Positions 21,922 to 33,858 of a stretch of DNA of 64,000 nucleotides are shown in pieces. The notes under the pieces were generated by a model. That model did no database searches. It saw only the letters and a program-made list of their open reading frames with translations, and was not told where the DNA came from. The stretch covers positions 49,207,847-49,271,846 of the forward strand of contig CP154954.1 of assembly GCA_039621445.1 (NCBI GenBank), written 5' to 3'. Every line of letters begins with the position of its first letter. Position 1 is the stretch's first letter. Source of the stretch: Euglena gracilis. Taxonomy: Eukaryota > Euglenida > Euglenophyceae > Euglenales. Position numbers and translations under genes: made by a program.

Positions 21922-22484
21922 GTGTCCCCAAAAAGTGTTGTGTCAGCTGACTCTGCCGTCAAAATTTGCGAGAATGGGGGCTGGAAAACGCAAAATTTGG
22001 ATGAGTACATGGTTGCCTTTGCAAAGTGGACCCTCTGTGCGGAATGCCGGTCAACACGGAACCCAAAATTGTGGCGGTCAAGGCAAACCGGAAAGTGCTG
22101 TGTGAGGAGGCTGGAGTGCCCATGTATGAATGGGCACCCTCGACTCTGACCACTAACATGAATGCGCTCGCGGTGCTCCAAAAGCATGGCAGGCCAGAGC
22201 GACAGATCGTTCCAAAGGCAAAGAGGCAATTTCCAAATTTTGTACGTTTTTATGACAATGCTGCTTCGCGGCACTTACAGACAAAAGCCCAAGCCCCAGA
22301 GGTGAACGTTCTGGCCGATTCTGACCTGCTGGAAATGCACGCCAAAACGCGCTGGGATTCCTGGTTCGAGGTTCAAAGGTACAACATCCTGGTGTTGTTG
22401 TGCAGCCTCGGCCAACGCCAAGAGTCGCTCAAATTGCTGCGCGTGGGAAATTTTCACCTGCGCATTGCAGTTTTCACTTTCGGG
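21922..22484 (+). CDS. Unrecognised protein segment, possibly frameshifted
   Basis: About 185 codons with steady G/C third-position bias. From about 22030 the frame reads MPVNTEPKIVAVKANRKVL, EEAGVPMYEW, KRQFPNFVRFYDN and ends near LRVGNFHLR before a repeat. Upstream (21922-22050) a different plus frame is equally convincing (NLDEYMVAFAKW then TLCAECRSTR), while the first frame has a stop at 22002. A one-base change or a cryptic splice near 22030-22050 would join them. The C-x2-C may belong to a zinc motif. There is no recognised family. It may be a host gene exon or a decayed transposon ORF. Confidence 0.4.
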
Positions 22485-22980
22485 GGGGGGGTACACAGGG
22501 CTCAGGACAAAGCCCGTGTACCCCCACACGGGGCTCAGGACAAAGCCCGTGTACCCCCCCTCCCGCTAAAGCCTGCATAGGGGTCCACGGGCTTTGTCCA
22601 AATCCGGAGGGGGGGGTACACGGGCTTAAGCCAAAATTTGGATTGATCCCACCAACAACACCCTCACCCCCCCCCCAAGTGGGAGGGGAGACACTTTGGG
22701 GCGGGGTCAAATTTCGTCCTTCGGCGCCTTTGCGCTGAAGGACGAAACCAAATTGCGTCCTTGGAGCGGAAAGAAAATGACCACAGGGGTGATGAACTAA
22801 AATTGCCAAAATTTTTGGCCGCTTTCGGGGGGGGGGGGCACTTTAAGGGGGGGTGAGGGTGGTTGTGGAAATTGATGAAAAATGGTAAGAGCAAAGAGCT
22901 GGCTCTGTTTCCTATGCTGCCCCTGGAACAAACACCATCTGAAAGGAAAAGGTTAGGAAATCAACCAAAAATCTATTATC
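22485..22980. repeat. acgggctttgtcc repeat and C/G-run block
   Basis: Copies of the arm unit of the 20.5-kb palindrome (22490-22625), then a C-rich block with a CTTCGGCGCCTTTGCGCTGAAGG hairpin near 22720-22742. No coding signal after 22484. Confidence 0.6.
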
Positions 22981-23240
22981 TCATTGCATGATGGGATGGG
23001 GGGCATGCAACTGACCTGTGTCTCTTATCAAACACCTTGGAGTTGAGTTTGTCGAACATGCAACTCGAGGTTGACACATGGCTTTCCTTTGGTCAGGAAG
23101 CACCTTCTTCTTAACTTCCATGCATCTCTCCGGTTGGTCTCTTTGAAACTCTCTGTCGCCCAACATCTTTGAAGCCATGAGAAATGGAAAGGTCATTGAT
23201 TCAAAGTTGCTGCGGAGAGAACGATGATTGCACAAGGGGG
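22981..23240 (-). CDS. Candidate C-terminal exon, unrecognised protein
   Basis: A minus frame from about 23240 to TGA at 22981 reads SNFESMTFPFLMASKMLGD, REFQRDQPERCMEVKKKVL and CLIRDTGQLHAPHP. It looks like genuine, mixed-composition coding sequence rather than repeat translation. Upstream (minus sense) it meets a repeat with an inverted 'gggaccctgtcgagt' pair, as expected of an intron. The family is unknown and no partner exon was joined. Confidence 0.4.
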
Positions 23241-24780
23241 GGGGGTCCTGTGGGACCCCCTGTCGAGTTGTGAACTCAACCAAATTCGAGTTCGCGGGTG
23301 GCCGGGGTCTGGACTGGTCAAGTACATGGGGGGGGGGGGGGGCTCGCGGGACCCTGTCGAGCTCCGAACTCAACCAGACAAGGGGGGGAGGGGGTAGTAT
23401 TGGGACCAGAACCCTCCAAAGTGGTTTTTGGGAACGGGCGCCTGAATGGAAATCAATTGGCCCACCCACCACAGTATTCCGAAAATCGAATGGCCAATAT
23501 GGCCCATGTTACAAATCCCAACACCCAAAGGCCAACCAAGGGGGGAATTTTGTGGGGGGGGGGTGACTGTGAGTTTTTTTTTTGGATGTGGAAAATGAAA
23601 CTTTTGGTTTTAAGACTTTTGCCTTTTAGAGCTTTTTGAGCTTTGGGATTTTTTTTTGCCTTTCGGAGCTATGGAGGCAAGACACGGCGGGAGGGGGGGG
23701 GGGGGGGGGGGGGGGGGGTGGGGGGGTTGGGGGGGTCCGAGGGCAGCCGGGTGATTTTCGGGTCCAAAAAGTGGTCATTTTTGGCCATTTCGGGCCATTT
23801 TTGAGCAAAAAAAATTTTTGGGGGGCTGCCGGGGAGCGCAGCCCCCAAATTTTGCCATTTTTCTATGCCCCCCCCCATACCACCCCCCCCCCCTTTATTG
23901 TCCCCCCCCCTTTATTGTCCCTGGGCCCCGGCCGACGGGGGGTTTTTTTGGCCCGGCCAATGAAATTCCTTTGGTACCCCTTTATTGTCCCCCCCCCTTT
24001 ATTGTCCGGTCGGGCCTCCTGGGGGCAGGTCGGTGGGACAATAAAGGGGGGGGGGGGTGGTATAAGACCCCCCCTCGGGAGCCAAAATCCCAAGGGGGGG
24101 TCTTATGGGGGGTCGGCACGCCGTGGCGAGGGGTCCGGCTAGGGGGGGGGGGAGGGGGGGTTTTGGCGTTTTTTTGGCGTGGCGAGGGGGTCCCGGATGG
24201 GGGGGGGGTGCGCGGGGGTTTGCCAAGAAAATTTTCTTTGGCGGGCCTGACATGGCGTGGCGAGGGGGTCTGAAAAGGGGGGGGAGGGGGGGTAAAATGG
24301 CGTGGCGAGGGGGTCGGTGAGGGGGGGGGGGAGGGGTGTGCCGACCCCCCTATATGGGGGGAGGTCGGTCCCGGCCAAAGAGCCGGCCTTCGGCCGGCCA
24401 GGGGGGGGTCTTATATGGGGGGGGCATGGTATGTCCAAAAATGGTCATTTTTGACCATTTTTGGCCTCAAGAAAGTCGAGATTTTTTCGCGAAAATTTTT
24501 TCTTGGGCATGCTAGGCACAATGGGGGGTCGAGGGGGGGCGAGCGGCCGCGCAGGGGCCTCGGGTCCCCCCCCCCCAGAGCGGCATGCCTAGCCCCCTGT
24601 GGTTTTGTCCCCCAAAAGATCTTCCTCATTTCCGTCCAGGCGGTTCAGTCAAAAATGAAATTCAAGACAGGCGTGCGGGCCAAACAAAATAGATTTAGTA
24701 GGGGCGCCCGGCCGCTTGCATGGCACGGCGCCCCTACTCTGAATCTGTCGGTGCCGGTAGGTTTTGTATGAAAACAAAGT
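23241..24780. repeat. Repeat-rich block (tttattgtcc, ggcgtggcgaggg, ggcgcccc words)
   Basis: Contains long G runs (23690-23735) and 'ccctttattgtccc' modules (23880-24070), which resemble 37570-37765 with 'atattg' in place of 'tttattg'. 'atggcgtggcgaggggg' repeats lie at 24115-24330. A hairpin block (24640-24770) is shared with 32810-32990. Non-coding. Confidence 0.65.
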
Positions 24781-25653
24781 GATGTTTGTTCAAAAAAAAA
24801 CGCCGTTTGTTAAAAAATTTTGAAACCCGTTGAAAATAGAAAATAGAAAATGGAAAAAAAACCGAAAACGCAATTTGCCTTTTCCCATCTTTGTCAAGGT
24901 GGTTTCAACATATAAAAAAAAGCCCCCGAGATTTTGGAAAAAAAATTTGAAAAGTGTGTAAGTTACATTTCAATTTCTTACATTGAGAACTCAACTTTTC
25001 ATTGAATTTTGACGTCGCTACTGTCTCGCCGCCCTTCGGCACAAGTCTAGAACTCATGGGTCGGAAGGGGCGAAAATCTTCCTTTTTTTAATTTTGGGAG
25101 CACATGCATCTTGACTTGGCTTCTAAAATCAAATATTTAAAAAGCACACCATTTCCGTTGTCAAATTTGGCTCTTTTTGGGGAAGCTTTTTTTTAAAAAA
25201 AACGCATCATCGTCCAGCCGCCCTTTGGGCAACGGTGGTTTTGGAGGTAACCTCATCACTACACTCTTTTTTGAAATCCCAAAACACAAACTTATGGATT
25301 AGTGCCATGATGTCCAAAATTGCCACATTTTTTTTGTCGCATGCAGTGCCATCTTTCAAAAAAAAAACGCTACTATCTCGCCGCCCGAAGTGCGGCAAAA
25401 AAAAAACTTGGCCTAGTCAAGGATCTCGCCCCCCCCCAAAACCACTTCAACACCACCCTCCCCCATCGCCTACTCTCCCTTAAAAGAACCCTCGGCCACC
25501 ATGCGGGGGGGGTCCATTTTCAATGTTGAGGGTCAAGGGGGGGTGCTGACCCAAGACCAGTTTTAAGGGGGATGGAAGGATCGAAGAAGTTAAAATGAGG
25601 AAGCCGTCAGAGTATTGGATAAGAAGGGAGAAACACACGCATTTTTCCATCAA
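24781..25653. other. No supported gene; short diverged repeats
   Basis: Three copies of a 'cgctact(g/a)tctcgccgccc' motif occur at about 25015, 25205 and 25370 within A/T-rich DNA. Minus frame 25398-25207 is open but covers these repeats. Confidence 0.4.
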
Positions 25654-26760
25654 TTAAAAAGGTGAGGTGGGGTCAGAAGGGGAGAACGAATGTTGAAGTT
25701 TCCATGAGGTTGAAAAATCCAGGACAGATGGCTTCCCAAAAAGATAAAAAATAAGGCAATTTTTTTGGGCCACATTTAAGTGTAATGTTGCCGAATCCCT
25801 CAACATCCGGCCAGATGCACCTCCGCCTTCTTCAACCACGTTACACTGCGTATTTCCTAACAACAACCAAGCCAAAGCACTTGGACGCTTTGAGAGCCCC
25901 AGGACATCTTGCAGGGCAAAGGCTGTGATGTTGGTGTATTCCCATGCGTCGTGGCGTTGGATCACCCCCAAAACTTTCGAATGAATTTTTCATCCCTCGG
26001 GGGATGAAAAAATGACACCACATTTCTCGCCAAGATCGAAAGGGGAATCCCATTCTCGCAAAACATCACACCCCACCCCCCAACACAAGATCTCCAATCT
26101 ACATTTTCCAACCAAGATTTGGTGACATTAAATACAGCTCCAAATATCCCACTACTTTGCAAGACTGAGAGGTGTGGGACTTGTCCCATACCCGGACCAA
26201 GGGAATGGGTCAAGGGTGTGATAAAGGAAATTTGTTGACCCCCCAACTTGCCCCATACGCGGGCTGTGCTGGGCCGGGATGTAGGACAAGATTGGTGGAT
26301 GGTCAGGAGGTTTGGCTGGCACCCTGGCACCCTCCACAGACCGTGGCAGAACAAGAATTGAACACTCTTCTGGTGGTGGGATCGCTGCAAATATTGCCCG
26401 ACCCGCAGCTGGGGCACCTCATTGTGTAAAAATTGAATTTGAACAACTTTTGACAATGTATTCTGTCTGCAGCTCCAATGTTTTGAAGGTATCTTTAAGA
26501 GAGTATGATCAAAAGAGAAGCCGCGAATCCATTTGCCAACCCAAAGTCTTTACCTTCTGTGGATGATGAAGAGGTTTCAGCATGGACAACTCCGACAACT
26601 GAAAAGGGGCGTGCCGCGGCTGAGCGGAATCGAGGTGCAAGAGAAAATCGTGTTCAGATGGGTTCTTAGTTTCCACCCTGACTTGCATGTCCACAAATCC
26701 CTTGTGGAGTGAAAATTCAGTATTGAGTAAGTTGAGTACGTTTGCTATGGCAACTGCCAT
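25654..26760 (-). CDS. Unrecognised multi-exon protein
   Basis: Minus-strand gene with clear codon bias. Exon 1, 26760-26554, begins at ATG (MAVAIANVLNLLNTEFSLH) and ends HHPQK at a conventional donor, AAG|GTAAAG. A 136-bp GT-AG intron (26553-26418) follows, in phase 0. Exon 2 starts at 26417 with VPQLRVGQYLQRSHHQK and is Cys/His-containing (FLFCHGLWRVPGCQ), running to about 26290. The last exon, about 25990-25654, contains WEYTNITAFALQDVLGLSK, LAWLLLGNTQCNVVEEGG and LHLNVAQKN, ending in TAA. The junction between exons 2 and 3 is unresolved, and intervening open sequence (26290-26000) may hide another small exon. No domain is recognised. Confidence 0.55.
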
Positions 26761-27667
26761 GGAGGTTCAGGCGGGTTCGGTTGGTGGGAGGGATCCCAAG
26801 GGGGAGTATTTTTTGTTGGGAGGGAGGGGGGGGGCTGTCATGGAATGGGGAGGTCGGCCAGAGGAGACCAGGCAGAGGGGGGGGGGGGTGCTGCGGCGCG
26901 CCGTTTTGAAGGGGGCTTCCAGCCGGGGCGCGCACGCAGTGCGCGGGCCATATTTTGGCAGAAAATTTGGTAATTTTTCGGGTGGACAGCAAATTCTGGC
27001 CGCGTTTGGTGAAAATGGGGGTCCCCTTGCCATTGCTGCAACCCCCCTCTCCGAGGGCATGAAGGGGCAACAATGGAGACTAGGTGTGCCATTTGCCAAA
27101 GGCCCTGACCCCCCTCCCCCCTCGCGCCACGGCGCCGGGTAGCAGAATTTTTGACTCCGCTCAAAATGGAGATGCAGATGGCCACCAGGCTGTTTTTTTT
27201 TAGTTGCAATTTTGCAGTATGTGAACCAAAGAGGGTTCATTTTGGCACTTTAGGTGGCCTTTTGGGTTTAATTCGGTCGGTTAGTTCATGGCCCATGGGA
27301 ACAGTAGGGGGGGGGGGGGAGCCCCCCCCCCCCCCCTTACGGTTCCCCCCCCATACTGTTCCCATGGACCCAAAAGGGGGCCACGGGACGGGAATAGTAA
27401 GGGGGGGGCATGGTAGTCGGCCGACTACCACAACCCCCCCCCCAGTCTACCACCATGCGCCACCCCCCCCCCCCGTTGTCGTTCCCATAGACCATGAACT
27501 GACCAACCAAATTAGACCCAAAAGGCCACCTGAAATGCCAAACAAAGCTTTTGAAAATTGCACCTGCACAACATCCATTTTGGTGTTGGTTTGGACCCAG
27601 GGGGCAGGGGGGTCCTGAGGGCCAGTACGCAGGCCGGGGGGGGGGGGGTCCTGTTGCCGCCTCAGTC
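26761..27667. other. 5' flank of the minus gene, then tactgttcc repeat
   Basis: 26761-27150 is mixed DNA upstream of the ATG at 26760; a promoter or spliced-leader acceptor could not be picked out. 27170-27600 is the tactgttcc family, with an inverted pair of 'ccaaaaggccacct' arms (27235-27275 and 27505-27535). Confidence 0.45.
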
Positions 27668-27922
27668 GGTCGACCGGTACTTGTCTGTTATCGTACGACG
27701 GACCCCTTTTTGGTTATGGTACGACACCCTTTTTTTTGGGTTATTTCGGGTTAATTTAAGGAATAGGGTTAGGTGCGCACATGCACGTTTGCGCTACATG
27801 GCCACGTTGCGCAACATGCATGTGCGCACCTATTCCTTTAAATAACCCTAAAAATAAGTGTCGTACCATAACCAAAAGGGGGGGGTCCGTCGTACGATAA
27901 CAGACAAGTACCGGTCGACCCA
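27668..27922. repeat. 250-bp inverted repeat with gtcgaccggtacttgtc ends
   Basis: The left end GTCGACCGGTACTTGTCTG and the right end CAGACAAGTACCGGTCGAC are perfect complements. Complementarity continues inward ('gttatcgtacgacgga', 'ttatggtacgacac', 'gtgcgcac') with a few mismatches to a centre near 27795. A partial copy lies at 29405-29500. It could be a MITE of another type; no duplication was fixed. Confidence 0.85.
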
Positions 27923-30900
27923 ACAATGGGTCGACCGACCCTCGGACGGCCAACAAGGGTCGACAAGACGGGGCTCCCTTGTGTTACCCTCTTCAGGGGG
28001 GGGAGACAAATCCCTTTTGTTGCTCAACTGTACGAGGGCCCCATAATCCCTTGTGTCACTTTTTGACCCATGAAATTTTCGAGACATGGGCCATTTGTGT
28101 GTTGGACTGTTGCAGGGCAGAACCGGAAACGGCCAAACAGCCAGGGTGGTATGTGGGGGGGGGGGGGGGCGACCACCCCCATCAAAACGGTGAAGTTCAC
28201 CGGGGGGGTCTGCAGCCCCCCTTTGTTGCACTAAGGCTTCTTGTCTGTTTATGGCCGGCGCTAACTTCTGCCGGGGGGGGGGGTCTGCCGCCCCCCCCCC
28301 CCCCCCCGTGCTGCCTGACCTCCAAGGGCCACCCACCTGGTGAATCTTTGATGGGTGAAATTTTGCTCCTTTTCCTCTCAAAATGGTCATTTTGAGGTTG
28401 ATGCTTAATGGAATTTTATCGAAATCTCCGACAACTTGCCCAAAAAGTCATTTTTGGCCATTTTTTGGCCCAAAAAAGTGCTCTCGTGGGGAACTTCACC
28501 GGTGAAGTTCACCGTTGGGGTTGGCAGAGGGGGGGGGTTGGGACCACCCGGTGAACTTTCTGATACGAAAACTGTGTCCAGAACGCCGGTTTGGGCGTGA
28601 AGCCGTGTTTCAGAACGCTGGTTCGGGCTGCCGCCCGAACCGGCGTTCTGGACACAGTTGTTGAAACCAGGGGCTCTGGCTTCACGCCCGAACCGGCGTT
28701 CAAGGAATCACGGCCAATTTCGTCCTGAAAACCCAGTTTCTGAACATTTTTGAGCATTTTTGGGCTCCTTTGGGCTCATGGCCATGTCGATCGGCCGATT
28801 GAAGTTTTCACAGGTCTGGTGCCTTGATACCCATCGATCAAAAGCTTTTTTCAAGGGCTTTTGACAGATGGCCACAGGATTCAGCCATTATGCACACAGC
28901 GCTTATTTTCAGCAATTGTGCATCCAAAATATGACATCTTATTTGTGAAATCCCACACCTCAGGTGCTATACAGCATATCAATCGAAAGCTCTCCCTGAG
29001 ACCTTTCGCTTGGTACCCACACTGCATAGCGCCCTGAAAATTGCTGATCGCATGTTCCGACCCTTTTCGCAAATTCCAAAATCCACTGTTCACACCTGCC
29101 ATGTTGCCCCTTGATCGATAGCCCTTCTCAAGGGCTTTCAGCAGATGGCCTTAGATTTCAGCCGTGCTATGGTACTCTATTTCACAAAATCGCCAAATTT
29201 GGCCAAATGGAAATTATTGCACAAAATACCTTAATTTCTGGCCAAATACACTAAAAAACTGCTCAGATATGATTGCACATGCCTACAAAGCCTTTTGGAC
29301 ACTTTTTGGCACTTTTTGTTTTGGGTCCCTCGGACGCCGACTTCCCGCTCAAACCGGCGTTCTGGATGCCGGCTCGGCGCAGAGTGCCATGTTGCCATGT
29401 TGCCCTAACCCTACTCCTTCAAATAACCCCATAGGACCAAAAATAGGGTGTCGTGTGATAACCAAAAGGAAGGGGTCGATCGTGCGATGACAGATAAGTA
29501 CCCTAAAAACTACCAATTTTTAAACCTGAATGTTTTGAGTTATATAGATATTTTTTGTGAAAAAGGTGGTTTTCCATCAAAAAATCATGTATTTTGGGTT
29601 CATTTTGCAAATAAAATTTCAAAAAAAATTTCCCGGCAAAAATTCCCGGTTTTTTTTTGCAAAATTGGTGAAAGTGCTGCCCCCCCCCCTATTTGTCACG
29701 GCTCTAGGTGGTAGACTGGGGGGGGGGGGGAGGGGGGGGTGGGCCGACTAGTCCGCCGACCAATTGGGTGGTAGCTAGTCGGCGAGACGGGGGGGGGGGG
29801 GGGGTAGTGGGTAGTCGGCGGACTAGTCGGCCGACTACCCACTCTAATGTACTAACGGGTCAAAACCGCCGACTTTTAAGCCCCCCCCATGTAGAAAATT
29901 AGTCGGTGGCTAGTCGGTGGTCATAAAAATGGTCTGTGGCAGGTCCAAATCACCCGGAAATGGTCCGGATGGATCCAAATAAGTGCCTTACACCAACATA
30001 AACATCCCCAGATGGAAATCTTGGTCGGTGGGGTTCGGTGGGCCCTTGATGGGGGTCCGGAGTGGTAAAAACCAATGATGAAACAGGGATTACATGAAAA
30101 TCCTTTAGAAATGCAAGCATTCTGCATCACGACAGGCTGAAACCGTGTCTGGGGGCTCCGGTTTCATGCCCGAACCGGCGTCTGGGACGCCGGTTCGGGC
30201 GGGAAATTTCTGCGCCGAACCGGCGTCCCAGACGCCGGTTCGGGCGTGAAAACGGCGTCTCGGGGACCCAAAATAAAAAGTGCCAAAAAGTGTCCAAAAG
30301 GGCTTGTAGACAGGTGGCATTCATTTTTTAGCAGTTTTTGGGTGGTCTTGGGCAAAAAATTGTGGTTTTTTGAGCAAAAATTTCCTTTTGGCCAATTTTG
30401 GAGAATTTCTGAAATAGAATACCACGCAGCACGGCAGAAATCTAAGGCCATCTGCTGAAAGCCCTTGAGAAGAGCTTTCGATCGATGGGCAACATGGCAG
30501 CTGAAAAGTGGAATTTCAGATATGCAAATGGGGTCCGAAAAATGCGGAAAAATGCGATCGCTGATTTTGAGGGCGCTTTGCAATCTGGCTGAGTTCTGTG
30601 GGTACCAAGCGAAAGGTGTTGGCGAGACCTTTCGTTTGATATGCAATATGCAACCTGAGCAATGGGATTTGACAAATTAGGATGTCAAATTTTGGAATAC
30701 ACGATCGCTGAAAATAAGCGCTGCATGCATTATGGCCGAATCCTGTGGCCATCTGTCGAAAGCCCTTTAAAAGAGCTTTCGATTAATGGGCAACATGCTT
30801 TCATAAGTATGAAATCTGCCATTTTTGACCGGCCGCCCATTTGGGCCAAAAATGCCCAAAACTGCCCCAAACATGGGTATTTTGGGCGAAATTGGCCGTG

Positions 30901-31745
30901 ATTCCCTAGCCGCCGGTTCGGGCATGAAACCGGAGCCCCCTAGCCACGGTTTCAAAAACTGTGTCCCAAACGCCGGTTCGGGCGGGAAACCTGTGCCTAG
31001 GCTACCGCCCGAACCGGCGTCCCAGGCACAGGTTTCCCGCCCGAACCGGCGTCTGGGACACAGTTCTCGATATAGAAAACTCCCCCCTCCACCCCCATCC
31101 GAGCCTCAGATAACAAAATCCCTTCTGTGTTGGCCACATACTCGGGGGCTAAGTCGTTTTGTGGCTCACTTTGGCATAGGCGGGGGGGGGTCCCCCCCCC
31201 CCCCCCCCCCGGAGGTTAGGCAGTACGGGGGGGGGGGGTGGACCCCCCCCGGTGAACTTCACCGGTGAACGTTCACTGGGGGGGGGGGTACTTTCGGCGG
31301 TGAAGTTCACCGGTGAACTTCACTGTTTTGATGGTTGGGGGTGAATTTTTCATGGGTGAAATTTTGCTCCTTTCCTCTTAAAATGGTCATTTTGAGGTTG
31401 ATGGTTCATGGAATTTAATCGAAATTTCCGAAAACTTGCCCAAAATGTCATTTTCGGCCATTTTTGGCCAAAAAAAGTGCTCTTGTGGTGAAGTTCACCG
31501 TTGGGTTAGGCAGAGGGGGGGTCCGGGACCCCCTGGTGAACTTTCAAACGGTGAACTTCACCATAGGGGGGGGAGGGGGGGTCAAAATGACCAAAGTCTG
31601 ATCTCCCCCCCGCACCCCCCCCAAATAACAAAATCCCTTCTATGTTGGCAACATACTTGGAGGGCTAAGTCCTTTTTGTTAAAAACCTATTTTCTGGGCC
31701 CGACGCCTGTCTTGAAATTCTACTGACATTAACGGATTTCAGGCT
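27923..31745. repeat. Long repeat-dominated region
   Basis: Contains two gttcaccgg blocks (28190-28510, 31240-31560) in similar context, ccgaaccggcgt palindromes (28560-28740, 30130-30260, 30900-31085), 'gtagtcggcggactagtcgg' hairpins (29720-29840) and inverted relatives of one segment at 28830-29180 and 30440-30800. One long block (30880-31085) is an inverted copy of 19146-19370. No exon could be supported. Confidence 0.65.
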
Positions 31746-31747
31746 GA

Positions 31748-31905
31748 AATTGTTTATGTCGGTCGATTTCCATTCAGGCGCCCGTTTATGTCAGTCAATT
31801 TCCATTCAGGCGCCCGTTTATGTAAGTCGATTTCCATTCAGGCGCCCGTTTATGACAGTCGATTTCCATTCAGGCGCCCGTTTATGAAAGTCGATTTCCA
31901 TTCCA
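31748..31905 (+). repeat. 32-bp tandem repeat array 1
   Basis: About five copies of a 32-bp unit 'gtcgatttccattcaggcg' + 'cccgtttatgtca', differing by single bases. A single inverted copy lies at about 23437-23460. Confidence 0.9.
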
Positions 31906-32615
31906 TTGAAATCTGTTGCTAGTCAGATTGGGAATTTGTAGTGATTTTTTGGACATTTTGTATTTCCATTTTTTTCGACATTTTTGGTCCTATGGGGTTG
32001 TGGAGGAGTTATGGATCAGACAAAAAACCAAATTTTGTGGCCAGGTGATCACAGCTGGCTGAACTTTGGATGGAACAGACGGAAGGACGGTACTTAAGAT
32101 TATTATTTTCTGGATCTTCAGAAAAAGCATTCGGCATATTTGTCCTGAACCAGTTGTCATCACTGGTCATCTAAAAGAAAAGCTTTCGGGTGAGGAGTTA
32201 TTTGGCAATGTCAACCCTATTTTCTGGGCTCGACGCCTGTATTGCAATTATATTGACATCATCGGATTTCGGGCCAAGGCTGTGTTCATAGCAAAAGGCT
32301 GTGTTCATGGCTTTGGTCAAAATCTGTGTTTGTAATAAAACGCAGACTCTGGCCTGAGTCTCTGTTTCGAAGCGCTGAGTCTGTTATTCGGCCTGAGTCT
32401 GCGTTTCGAAACGCAGACTCGGGTCAGAGTCTGCGTTTAAGAAGCAGTTCTTGATATAGAGATTGAAAAAAAGAAAAAAGCATTCCGAAAAAAAGAGACA
32501 AAATGTTGGTCGACATTAACAGGTTTCAGGCTGAAACTGAAAATGTCCCAAAACGGAACAAAAAGGCATTCAAAAAAGGAAACAAAAGGTTGGTCGATTT
32601 CCAAGACATCGGAAA
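31906..32615. other. No supported gene; ctcgacgcctgt repeats
   Basis: Segments near 31690-31745 and 32215-32275 share 'cctattttctgggc' and 'acgcctgt' words, so this is part of a dispersed unit linked to the 32-bp arrays. 'gagtctgcgtttcgaa' repeats occur at 32340-32440. The plus frame 32066-32335 is open but spans these units. Confidence 0.4.
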
Positions 32616-32617
32616 CC

Positions 32618-32790
32618 GTTTATGTCCGTCGATTTCCATTCAGGCGCCCGTTTATGACAGTCGATTTCCATTCAGGCGCCCGTTTATGTCAGTCGATTTC
32701 CATTCAGGCGCCCGTTTATGAAAGTCGATTTCCATTCAGGCGCCGTTTATGTCAGTCGATTTCCATTCAGGCGCCCGTTAATGGGCCAAA
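32618..32790 (+). repeat. 32-bp tandem repeat array 2
   Basis: About five copies of the same 32-bp unit as 31748-31905, 870 bp downstream and in the same orientation. One copy has lost a C. Confidence 0.9.
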
Positions 32791-33790
32791 AACCACTTTT
32801 TTGACCATATTTCCGTCCAGGCGGTTCGGTCGAATGAATATCAAGACAGGCGTCGGGCCCAGACAAAATAGGTTTTAGAAAAATCGACCGAGACTAACAG
32901 ATTCAGCAGGGGCGCCGCGCGGCTCGCTTCGCTCGCTCGCGCCCGGCGCCCCTGCTGATCTGTCAGTGTCGGTCGATTTTTGTATAGAAATTTTGGCATA
33001 GGCAGGGGGGGGTGGGCTCCGCCCCCCCCCCCGCACCCCCCCCCCTCAAATAACAAAATCCCTTCTATGTTGGCAATATACTTGGAAGTCCTTTTTGTGC
33101 AAATTTTGACTTATATTGAAAATCCAATGGGGAGAGGTGTTCTTTTGCCAAAAGTGGCCCAAAATGGACATTTTGCCCCCAGTTTTTTTGCATATTCACC
33201 CCCGATTGGGGGGGTTCTGGAGCCATTTGGGTGGGTTTTGACTGGTGATGAGGTGATTTGGACAAACGTTTTTTCTCGGGGGGGGGGCTTAAAAGTCGGC
33301 GAGACTGGCCCGAAACTACATTAGAGTGGGTGGTCGGCCGACTACACCCCCCCCCCCCCCGTCTCGCCGACTAGCTGCCGACCAGGCCCAATCGGCCGAC
33401 CAGTTGGGTGGTCGGCCGACCACCCGCTACCCCCCCCCCAGTCTACCGTCTGCCACAATTTGTCACCCCCTTTGGGCTCCTCTGGACCCTAGGTGACAAT
33501 AAGAGGGGGGTGGCAATTGGGGGGGTGGGTTGCCAGTAATCCACCCCCCCCATTTGTTTTTGTTTTTTGGCACACATTCAGCACGCCTGGAAAAAAAATA
33601 CTCAGCGCGCATGTGGTTTCTTTAGGATTACCCCACCCCCTAATTGTCACCTTTTGGGGGGACAAAGGGGGGAGGTGACGGTATGTGAAAATGAGGATTT
33701 GTCACCAGAATTCCCTATCATTGAGTTTTTGACGTCCCCCCCCCCTGCTTCCTTGTTTTCATATCTTGAAAGGTTTGTTGTATTCTAAAG
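32791..33790. other. Upstream region of the kinesin gene; first exon not found
   Basis: Contains a hairpin block (32880-32955), 'ggtggtcggccgac' hairpins (33320-33430) and a C/G-run block. The first coding exon of the kinesin gene, with its ATG, should lie here or further upstream. A canonical-looking donor (gtatgt at 33681) pairs plausibly with the acceptor 'attctaaag' at 33790, but no ATG-initiated exon fits. Confidence 0.4.
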
Positions 33791-33858
33791 TTTTCCACCC
33801 ACCGAACCTTTCTGCTGCCGTCCAAGTTGCTGTTCGTATAAGACCCATGACAAAAGCT
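33791..33858 (+). CDS. Kinesin exon: motor beta-1
   Basis: Encodes [13 protein letters not shown], the near-invariant first strand of the kinesin motor. The 5' boundary is taken at a conventional AG (33789-33790). The 3' boundary is taken 3 nt before CAGCTC (33862), whose partner is AGCTG at 35326-35330. The stem is short, so the 3' end is less certain. The ATG must lie in an exon further upstream. Confidence 0.7.

Noticed and set aside
26300-26432. Minus frame MRCPSCGSGNICSD as a zinc ribbon
   Set aside because: The neighbouring frame is joined in phase to the upstream exon by a clean GT-AG intron and has stronger G/C third positions. The CPxCG reading is probably a shadow.
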